This document shows, piece after piece, positions 1 to 4,621 of a stretch of 5,153 nucleotides of DNA. The stretch is taken from assembly GCA_021775835.1 (NCBI GenBank), contig JAJFHC010000195.1, positions 1 through 5,153 of the forward strand, written 5' to 3'. The translations under genes and the position numbers were made by a program. The first letter of the stretch is position 1. Each line of letters starts with the position of its first letter. The DNA is from Hyphomicrobiales bacterium. Lineage in GTDB: Bacteria > Pseudomonadota > Alphaproteobacteria > Rhizobiales > JAJFHC01. Under the pieces are notes generated by a model. The model worked only from the letters and a program-made list of their open reading frames with translations. It searched no databases and was not told the DNA's origin.

Positions 1-657
1 ACGGCCCTGCCTGTTTGTGAACGTCCAGTTGACGACACGGCTTGTAATGAAATTCTCGTTCGGCACCATGACTTCCCGACCGTCGAAATCCTCCACCAGC
101 GTAAAACGGGCGCCCGTATTGCGAACGAACCCCGATGTCCCGTCGTCCAGCTCGATCAGATCGCCGTCCTCTACCGAGTGCTCAAACAGCAAAATTATCC
201 CACTGATGAAATTGGCGGCAATTTTCTGTAACCCAAAACCCAGTCCGATACCCAGTCCGCCGCCAATGACCGTGAAAGCCGTGAGATTGACGCCCAGAAT
301 GTCCATGACAACCAGGAAGAGAAAAACGTAGACAGCCAGTTGAAAAGCCTTGCCCAATAGGGAGCGGCTACTTGAACTCAGCTGGGAAATGCCTTTGAGC
401 TTACTCTGAACCAGGCTGGACACGATGCTGGCGACCCAGAACAGAAATATGATTGCCACAATTGCTCGAAGTCCGCTCCAGACCGAGATCGAGAAGTCGC
501 CGTATGAAAATTTTAGGCGATCTGAATCGAGGATGGCCTTCAACCCATCGAGATATCCCATCCAGCCGAGCACGATCAGGACGGCCAGAAAAACCAGGAC
601 CAAGAATTTGGCGACGCCACTTTCTTGCTTGATTATGGATGTCAGTATACTGGTCAT
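1..657 (-). CDS. MscS-family mechanosensitive ion channel (3' part beyond the left edge)
   Basis: Inner-membrane small-conductance mechanosensitive channel, which releases solutes when membrane tension rises on hypo-osmotic shock. The visible 219 residues show hydrophobic segments at about 17-36, 62-83 and 103-121. These are followed by the glycine-rich pore helix at about 124-154, with VIGGGLGIGLGFG (130-142) and then LQKIAANFISG, the hallmark of MscS TM3. After it comes the start of the cytoplasmic beta domain (VEDGDLIEL, then VPNENFITSRVVNWT, a strongly conserved MscS stretch). The frame is open to base 1, so the C-terminal alpha/beta domain lies outside the window. With three N-terminal helices before the pore helix it resembles the somewhat longer MscS variants rather than minimal E. 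coli MscS. The ATG at 657 lies 7 bp after the stop of the secreted M14-like gene. The only ribosome-binding candidate (AAGAGA) is weak and lies inside that gene, so co-transcription and coupling are likely. Family assignment is secure; the exact subfamily is not. Confidence 0.93.
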   Translation of the reverse strand, partial: MTSILTSIIKQESGVAKFLVLVFLAVLIVLGWMGYLDGLKAILDSDRLKFSYGDFSISVWSGLRAIVAIIFLFWVASIVSSLVQSKLKGISQLSSSSRSLLGKAFQLAVYVFLFLVVMDILGVNLTAFTVIGGGLGIGLGFGLQKIAANFISGIILLFEHSVEDGDLIELDDGTSGFVRNTGARFTLVEDFDGREVMVPNENFITSRVVNWTFTNRQGR

Positions 658-664
658 CGTGTCG

Positions 665-1594
665 TTATCTCTTGCATTTAGGAGAGGCAGAGAGCCACGT
701 CGCGTTGTTGTGCCGCTGGAAACCGAGACTTGTCAACAAGACGTCAACAAGCTGTATCTGCGCGGAAGTCCGGCAGTGTTCGGCTTCAATGTTGAAATAG
801 AGTCCAACCTTCACGTTGCGCTCAGCGACCAGATAGTTTGAGAGAGAACAATCGTTGCCTGTTCGCGTGACCTGCTCATAGATCACATTGACACCTTGCG
901 AGTTCAGGTCTCCTGCCAGCCTCATGACTTCAGCTCCTTTGGCTGACGTCCGTCCGGCAAACAGGATGGCATTGTCGCCATCACCCAGAGCTGTGTTTAC
1001 GGGACTTAGGGTGGGCAGCCCGGTCAGGGTGCCCGCTTGCCCGACGTGCGCCGAGATGCCTCCGTCTTTGCCGTTTCTGTTGCTGTGCAACGCCAGGTAA
1101 ACCCCTGATGGGTTCGCAGCCAATTTCATGATCGCTCGCGTCAGCGAAGAAGACGGTCTGTGACCAGCCTTGCAGACAGTTTTGTCTGTTCCGAATAGAC
1201 GGTTGGGGTCCCGGCCGCCCGGTAACTTTCGGCGTTCGCCATTTTCAACAGCGACGAAACCTCCGCCATAGGCAAGCGCTGCATAAACGGCTGCATCAAA
1301 GGCCGACTGTTCATCGTCGTGTGGCACCACCCATATCGGTCCGTTTGTCCGGCTTGGATTCGTGATAATCTGGAGCCTGATTACCCCGGCTGGATCCGAA
1401 ATCGTTTCCTTCGTGAAACAGAGTCCTCCACGGGATATCTTCGTTAGATTGGCACGAACGTCAACGTCGCCGTGAACAGCAGGATCGAGACATCCTTCGG
1501 GAACCTGTTTAGGCGCAGATGCTGCATGAAGTGCCGATGCAGAAACACTCAGAACGACCGCAAAAGCCAGCATAAAGACGGTAGTTTTTGACAT
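665..1594 (-). CDS. Secreted M14/AstE-like zinc hydrolase candidate, periplasmic
   Basis: Predicted 309-residue exported protein. The ATG at 1594 is preferred over the one at 1612 because it follows GGATGG at 7 bp spacing and gives a clean signal peptide: MSKTT, a hydrophobic core to about residue 21, and a cleavage site around 24-27 (ASA before PKQ). The mature part has PHDDE (H92, E95), then GGRDPNR (128-132), then YLALHSN (H170), and late in the chain YFNIEAEH (E270/E272). This order, HxxE, RDxNR, H, catalytic E, matches the zinc ligands, substrate-binding Asn-Arg and general-base Glu of M14/aspartoacylase enzymes, and parallels the gene directly upstream. Six cysteines (35, 59, 141, 249, 274, 307) fit an oxidising compartment. 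The likely reaction is hydrolysis of a C-terminal amino acid or N-acyl bond of an envelope substrate, but the substrate is unknown. It lies 116 bp after the cytosolic hydrolase gene and 7 bp before the mscS-like gene. The motif reading is mine; overall similarity to known peptidases is low, and it might be annotated as hypothetical. Confidence 0.72.
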   Translation of the reverse strand: MSKTTVFMLAFAVVLSVSASALHAASAPKQVPEGCLDPAVHGDVDVRANLTKISRGGLCFTKETISDPAGVIRLQIITNPSRTNGPIWVVPHDDEQSAFDAAVYAALAYGGGFVAVENGERRKLPGGRDPNRLFGTDKTVCKAGHRPSSSLTRAIMKLAANPSGVYLALHSNRNGKDGGISAHVGQAGTLTGLPTLSPVNTALGDGDNAILFAGRTSAKGAEVMRLAGDLNSQGVNVIYEQVTRTGNDCSLSNYLVAERNVKVGLYFNIEAEHCRTSAQIQLVDVLLTSLGFQRHNNATWLSASPKCKR

Positions 1595-1616
1595 AATCAA
1601 TCCATCCAACATCGTG
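1579..1616 (-). promoter_or_regulatory. Start-site region of the secreted hydrolase gene, two candidate starts
   Basis: Two in-frame ATGs occur, at 1612 and 1594. The first is preceded by a pyrimidine-mixed stretch without a Shine-Dalgarno sequence. The second follows GGATGG with 7 bp spacing and directly begins a typical signal peptide (MSKTT). I therefore choose 1594. The longer form would add MLDGLI before the signal peptide. Confidence 0.5.
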
Positions 1617-1710
1617 AACCCGAATGTTCAAAGGTGAAAGATCAAAACGGAGAAACCCGGCGAGGAGAAGTTGTCTTCAAATCGACCACCGGATTCTGGA
1701 ACCGCAAGGC

Positions 1711-2754
1711 TCAAATTATTTCATCTTCGTCGAACAACGGATCTTCATCAAGTTGCGTCGCAAGATCGTCTATTGTTGCTTCTGCGTCCTCGCTAAGCTT
1801 GATACGCGCCGTATGAAACAATCCGTCCCCTTCATTCACGACGGGAAGGTTTGTGCGACCGATAAGCAAGCCATCGTGTTGAGCAAGCACCTCCGTTTCT
1901 ATTTTACCGAATGGATCCGAGATTACTCCCAAAACGTCGCCAATCTTGACTTCTTCTCCAATTGTTTTGAAGGTACGCAGAAGCCCGCCGGCAGGCGCGC
2001 GAAGCCAATTGCTTGTGGTTGACTTGATTGAATTTACATTCGGTTTGGCGACGCCTTTTGCAGCAATCATCCCTAGATGACGCATCACACGCAGGGTACC
2101 GGAAACGCCTGCCCTTACAGCAAGCTCGTCAAATCGCAGGCTTTCCCCTGCTTCGAAAAGGAGTATATCGACGCCCGCGTTTTGGGCCGCATCCCTAATC
2201 GATCCGGGCCTGGTTCTTGATGCAAGAATGAGCGGTGCGCCAAAGGCTTCCGCCAATGCCATGGTTTCAGGTTTCAAAGGCGTAACGCGGATCTGCGGGA
2301 GATTGGTTCGATGCAGCGCTGCAGAATGAAGGTCAATGCCGACGTCCGATTTTTTCACAATCTCTTCCATGAACAAATTGGCAAGCCGGGCGGCAAGCGA
2401 GCCTTGCGGACTGCCTGGAAAGGAGCGATTGAGATCGCGACGGTCCGGCAGATACCGGGAGTGCGCCATAAAACCGAAGGAGTTCACAATTGGGACGGCA
2501 AGCAATGTTCCCTTGACGTGATCCAGACTGGCCGAGCGCAGTAACCGACGGACGATCTCCACGCCGATGACCTCGTCCCCATGCACTGCTGCGCTGACAA
2601 ACAATGTCGGCCCTGGCTTACGCCCGTGGACAACATGGACCGACATGGTAATCGGAGTATGGTCCGAGAGCACGCACACGGGCAGGTCGATGGTTTCGCG
2701 CGTGCCGGGTGCAACCGAATGTGAACCAATGTGGAAGGCTTCCCGATTAAGCAC
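1711..2754 (-). CDS. Succinylglutamate desuccinylase/aspartoacylase (M14-like) family hydrolase with C-terminal lipoyl-like barrel
   Basis: Cytosolic zinc hydrolase of the AstE/AspA family, which cleaves N-acyl amino acids or peptide-like bonds with a carboxypeptidase-type zinc site. The 347 residues show AAVHGDE (ligands H58 and E61), RRDLNRSFPG (N109-R110, the substrate-carboxylate binder), DLHSA (third ligand H143) and LLFEAGE (E201, the likely general base). Residues about 250-320 (APAGGLL, GEEVKIGDVLGVI, AQHDGLLIGR, VNEGDGLFH) form the small lipoyl/biotinyl-like barrel found in this subgroup. The last 27 residues hold 12 acidic and no basic residues. It starts at GTG, sharing its first G with the rimK TAG stop, so it is very likely translationally coupled; AAGGG at 9 bp is a fair ribosome-binding site. 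Next to rimK the plausible job is removing glutamates or hydrolysing a glutamyl product rather than arginine catabolism, as no ast genes are present. The exact substrate is inferred. Confidence 0.9.
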   Translation of the reverse strand: MLNREAFHIGSHSVAPGTRETIDLPVCVLSDHTPITMSVHVVHGRKPGPTLFVSAAVHGDEVIGVEIVRRLLRSASLDHVKGTLLAVPIVNSFGFMAHSRYLPDRRDLNRSFPGSPQGSLAARLANLFMEEIVKKSDVGIDLHSAALHRTNLPQIRVTPLKPETMALAEAFGAPLILASRTRPGSIRDAAQNAGVDILLFEAGESLRFDELAVRAGVSGTLRVMRHLGMIAAKGVAKPNVNSIKSTTSNWLRAPAGGLLRTFKTIGEEVKIGDVLGVISDPFGKIETEVLAQHDGLLIGRTNLPVVNEGDGLFHTARIKLSEDAEATIDDLATQLDEDPLFDEDEII

Positions 2755-2756
2755 TA
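2752..2756 (-). promoter_or_regulatory. TAGTG stop/start overlap coupling rimK to the hydrolase gene
   Basis: On the minus strand the rimK stop TAG (2756-2754) and the hydrolase start GTG (2754-2752) share one G. There is no in-frame ATG in the hydrolase before residue 37 that would keep the zinc site and the N-terminal fold, so GTG is the credible start. Such an overlap usually lets the terminating ribosome restart, giving matched amounts of the two proteins. Confidence 0.8.
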
Positions 2757-3659
2757 CCCTTTACCCTTGGTCTTGGTTTTTCCGGGCTTTGCCTGAATTT
2801 CGACCAGATCGATGATCCGACCGGCAACATCGATGCCAGTCGCTTTTTCAACTCCTTCGAGACCCGGCGAAGAGTTCACCTCCATGACCACCGGACCATG
2901 GTTGGCGCGCAACATGTCGACACCACACACATTCAGCCCCATCGTTTTGGCCGCCCGAACGGCAGTTGAACGCTCTTCAGGCGAAATCTTGACCCGTTGA
3001 GCACTGCCGCCAAGATGAAGGTTCGAGCGAAAATCTTCTGCCGCCCCCGTACGTTGCATTGCGGCGACAACCTTGCCGCCAACAACCAGTGCACGTATAT
3101 CTGTACCGCCGGCTTCCTTGATGAATTCCTGGACGAGAATATTCACCTTGGCCCCTCGGAAAGCCTCGATGACCGACTTGGCTGAGCGGTCACTGTCCGC
3201 GAGCACGACACCAATGCCTTGCGTTCCTTCCAGGAGTTTGATCACCAATGGCGCGCCACCGGCAAGTTCGAGAACCTCTTCGGTTTGCTTTGGATCATAA
3301 GCGAATGTCGTCACCGGCAACCCAATACCTTCGCGGGCAAGAAGTTGCATCGAACGCAGCTTGTCCCGGGACCGGCCAATGGCAACCGACTCGTTGAGTG
3401 GGTACACTCCCATCATTTCGAACTGGCGCAGCACCGCCATGCCATAATGGGTGATCGACGCCCCGATGCGCGGAATGACGGCATCGTAACCCACCAGTTT
3501 TTCACCGTTGCAGTAGATCTCCGGTCTGCGCGATGCGATGTTCATATAGCACCGCAGCGTATTGACAATATCTAGTGTATGGCCCCGCTCTTCCGCGACT
3601 TCCTTCAGTCGTTTATGGGAATAGAGATTCGGGTTACGCGCCATCATTACGATTTTCAT
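2754..3659 (-). CDS. rimK: RimK, ATP-grasp alpha-L-glutamate ligase (ribosomal protein S6 modification protein)
   Basis: ATP-dependent ligase that adds glutamates to the C-terminus of ribosomal protein S6 and can make poly-alpha-glutamate in related enzymes. At 301 residues it has the length of the E. coli protein (300) and aligns with it from memory almost without gaps: VIPRIG (61-66), YPLNESVAI (86-94), [12 protein letters not shown] (98-109, with K100), [16 protein letters not shown] (K141 and the ATP loop), [13 protein letters not shown] (177-189), DFRSNLH (209-215), and the metal ligands D248, E260 and N262 in [13 protein letters not shown]. The ATG at 3659 is chosen over a TTG at 3662 because it matches the family start MKI and follows GGAG at 7 bp. 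The C-terminal tail is lysine-rich and specific to this protein. It sits 37 bp after the RimB-like gene and overlaps the hydrolase gene by one base. S6 as the target is known for E. coli; here the true target is not shown by the sequence. Confidence 0.96.
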   Translation of the reverse strand: MKIVMMARNPNLYSHKRLKEVAEERGHTLDIVNTLRCYMNIASRRPEIYCNGEKLVGYDAVIPRIGASITHYGMAVLRQFEMMGVYPLNESVAIGRSRDKLRSMQLLAREGIGLPVTTFAYDPKQTEEVLELAGGAPLVIKLLEGTQGIGVVLADSDRSAKSVIEAFRGAKVNILVQEFIKEAGGTDIRALVVGGKVVAAMQRTGAAEDFRSNLHLGGSAQRVKISPEERSTAVRAAKTMGLNVCGVDMLRANHGPVVMEVNSSPGLEGVEKATGIDVAGRIIDLVEIQAKPGKTKTKGKG

Positions 3660-3666
3660 CAATTTT

Positions 3667-3670
3667 CTCC
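3667..3670 (-). promoter_or_regulatory. Ribosome-binding site of rimK
   Basis: CAGGAG lies just ahead of the rimK ATG, with GGAG separated from it by 7 bp. It is the best Shine-Dalgarno sequence in the minus-strand operon and settles the start at 3659. The genes around it depend on stop/start overlaps instead, so rimK may be translated more independently. Confidence 0.75.
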
Positions 3671-3695
3671 TGGTTATAGTTGCGGGGGGTGTTCA

Positions 3696-4217
3696 CTACT
3701 GCTTTCGCTTAAGCGTCCGCATAAGACCCTCGTCAAGCGGAGGCGTCTTTGCAGGTAAGTCACGCGGTGGGCCGACAAGATACGAACCACCTGGATTGAC
3801 AAACAACCGCCGCCCTCGAATCGCTGTCCGTCCAAGAATCAGATCGAATTCCATATTTTCGCGATCCGCCAGCGACGTTTCCATGCGCCAATGCCGTCGT
3901 CCGAGGACAAGCGTGGTTTCGATAACGTACCTGTGCTCTGCAATACCGCTCGTGTTCTTGATCGGCCGGTCATCGAGGATACGCTTCGCACATCGCTTCC
4001 ATTTTGGCGCACCCTGCAACGGAACATGAAACTCAACCCATTTCTCGCCATCCTTTTCGAAGACTTCAAGGTCTACGGCATGCAACGCAGATGTGCGCGC
4101 GCCGGTATCAATCTTCGCTTTCAGCGACGCAATTCCAAGGTCCGGCAAGCCGACGGTTTCCCGCCAGCCGATTGCCGTTAACGTTGGCGTCGGACGGTTT
4201 CCGAGGATTTTGTTCAT
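3696..4217 (-). CDS. RimB-like 'ATP-dependent zinc protease' / retropepsin-fold protein
   Basis: Member of the family annotated as putative ATP-dependent zinc protease, with an aspartic-protease-like (retropepsin) core; in Pseudomonas a member is encoded beside rimK as RimB. The 173 residues show GWRETVGLPDLGI (17-29), then AKIDTGARTSALHA (34-47) with the DTGA motif at D37-A40, RPIKNTSG (84-91), RYVIETTLVLG (96-106) and FDLILGRTAI (124-133), the second retropepsin-type strand. The tail is rich in proline and basic residues. No HExxH zinc site is visible, so the 'zinc protease' name should not be taken literally. The ATG at 4217 overlaps the upstream stop in an ATGA, which decides the start over a TTG at 4226. 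There is no separate ribosome-binding site. rimK follows after 36 bp. It probably cuts or controls RimK or its modified product; this is inference from context. Confidence 0.9.
   Translation of the reverse strand: MNKILGNRPTPTLTAIGWRETVGLPDLGIASLKAKIDTGARTSALHAVDLEVFEKDGEKWVEFHVPLQGAPKWKRCAKRILDDRPIKNTSGIAEHRYVIETTLVLGRRHWRMETSLADRENMEFDLILGRTAIRGRRLFVNPGGSYLVGPPRDLPAKTPPLDEGLMRTLKRKQ
4214..4217 (-). promoter_or_regulatory. ATGA overlap between the first operon gene and the RimB-like gene
   Basis: On the minus strand the RimB-like ATG (4217-4215) and the upstream TGA stop (4216-4214) form ATGA. No Shine-Dalgarno sequence precedes this ATG, so the RimB-like protein is probably made by ribosomes that have just finished the small upstream gene. 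Confidence 0.8.
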
Positions 4218-4495
4218 GCAACGCAATCGTCATTCGCGCGTCGGTAGTTCACGAACGTGTTCGTGCTCATCACCACGAAGAAACTATCCATGTCGATCAG
4301 CACAAAACCCCGCTCGAGCATTGCGCGCGTCAGTTGGCGAACGTCGTCCTCATAAAGACGCCGGCGACCGGCAAGAGTACTTACCAGTTTGTTTGAAATG
4401 CGATACCGGCCCTTTGGCTTTCCGCCGAAGGCGTGGTTGTAAAGTTCCGCAAGTCTGTCGGCGACCGCATCCTGGGAGTCTGATGAAAAAGTCAT
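4214..4495 (-). CDS. Small conserved-looking protein of unknown function, first gene of the rimK operon
   Basis: I do not recognise this 93-residue protein as a named family. It is soluble, with no membrane segment or signal peptide. A polar N-terminal helix (DAVADRLAELYNHAFGG, 9-25) is followed by a basic stretch (KPKGRYRISNKLVSTLAGRRRLYEDD, about 26-51), a helix (VRQLTRAMLERG, 52-63) and then strand-like VLIDMDSFFVVMS (65-77) and TFVNYRR (80-86). The helix, basic helix, beta-hairpin order could suit a winged-helix-like nucleic-acid or ribosome binder, but this is a guess. The ATG at 4495 is chosen because the frame further upstream runs through the AT-rich promoter and into the start of the divergent mgtE. 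There is no ribosome-binding site; see the leaderless promoter. Its place before RimB-like and RimK recalls the small RimA encoded with RimB and RimK in Pseudomonas, though I cannot show homology. Confidence 0.8.
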   Translation of the reverse strand: MTFSSDSQDAVADRLAELYNHAFGGKPKGRYRISNKLVSTLAGRRRLYEDDVRQLTRAMLERGFVLIDMDSFFVVMSTNTFVNYRRANDDCVA

Positions 4496-4497
4496 GG

Positions 4498-4509
4498 TGT
4501 ATCTATACA
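4498..4509. promoter_or_regulatory. Palindrome TGTAT-AG-ATACA over the -10 and start region
   Basis: A perfect 5-2-5 palindrome covers the whole -10 hexamer of the operon promoter and ends two bases before the ATG at 4495. Its placement suits a repressor site; it could also be a chance feature of AT-rich DNA. Confidence 0.38.
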
Positions 4510-4530
4510 AGGACAAAATAAACTTGTCTA
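4502..4530 (-). promoter_or_regulatory. Candidate operon promoter, TAGACA-17-TATAGA, leaderless
   Basis: On the minus strand TAGACA (4530-4525, five of six to TTGACA) is separated by exactly 17 bp from TATAGA (4507-4502, four of six to TATAAT). Six bases after the -10 comes the A of the ATG at 4495, the usual distance to +1. Transcripts would therefore start at or next to the start codon, which agrees with the lack of any Shine-Dalgarno sequence there. A better isolated -10 (TATAAT, 4555-4550) lies further upstream but lacks a matching -35. Confidence 0.5.
4512..4528. promoter_or_regulatory. Inverted repeat GACAA-7-TTGTC, possible operator
   Basis: On the minus strand GACAAGTTTATTTTGTC has perfect 5-base arms around a 7-base AT-rich centre. 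It overlaps the -35 and the spacer of the candidate promoter, where a bound repressor would block polymerase. The wider CTATAGACAAG and CTTGTATAG also match imperfectly as a larger dyad. No regulator gene is present in the window. Confidence 0.4.
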
Positions 4531-4549
4531 TAGCAATTATTTTTCGTTT

Positions 4550-4555
4550 ATTATA
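4550..4555 (-). promoter_or_regulatory. Isolated consensus -10 (TATAAT), alternative operon promoter
   Basis: An exact TATAAT on the minus strand, 55 bp upstream of the first operon ATG. At 16-18 bp spacing the upstream bases (GTTTCT, CGTTTC, TTTCTT) match a -35 poorly. If used it would give a leader of about 48 bases still lacking a Shine-Dalgarno sequence. On the other strand the overlapping TATTAT (4549-4554) could serve mgtE, with TTGTCT at 4524-4529 but a long 19 bp spacer. Confidence 0.35.
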
Positions 4556-4607
4556 CATTCTTAGGCATACAAAGAAACGCCTACCGGCGGCGTCATCGGC
4601 TTGATGC

Positions 4608-4612
4608 AAGGA
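4608..4612 (+). promoter_or_regulatory. Ribosome-binding site of mgtE
   Basis: AAGGA lies 9 bp ahead of the ATG at 4622. An in-frame ATG at 4604 overlaps this area but has no Shine-Dalgarno sequence before it, so 4622 is preferred. The leader is too short to hold an M-box magnesium riboswitch. Confidence 0.6.
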
Positions 4613-4621
4613 ACGTCCAGC

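Noticed and set aside
425..841. Plus-strand 138-residue open frame
   Set aside because: It is antisense to the mscS-like and secreted hydrolase genes, with no recognisable domain and no ribosome-binding site.
1595..1710. Rho-independent terminator between the two hydrolase genes
   Set aside because: No stable GC-rich hairpin followed by a T-run was found on the minus strand; only weak 4-5 base complementarities occur.
1624..2022. Plus-strand 132-residue open frame across the 1595-1710 gap
   Set aside because: Most of it is antisense to the hydrolase C-terminus. It has no family features; the gap itself has no convincing gene, promoter or terminator.
3660..3662. TTG start for rimK, and likewise TTG at 4226 for the RimB-like gene
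   Set aside because: In both cases an ATG directly downstream fits better: by the family start and GGAG spacing for rimK, and by the ATGA overlap for the RimB-like gene.
3696..4217. Classical zinc protease site in the RimB-like protein
   Set aside because: No HExxH or similar motif is present; the visible hallmark is DTGA plus a DLILGR strand, as in retropepsin-like folds.
4004..4521. Overlapping plus-strand open frames opposite the RimB-like and small gene
   Set aside because: They are shadows of two well-supported minus-strand genes and are rich in Arg, Pro and Ser with no motif.
4496..4621. M-box magnesium riboswitch upstream of mgtE
   Set aside because: The leader is only about 60-120 bases, lacks the conserved helices, and reads as promoter DNA.
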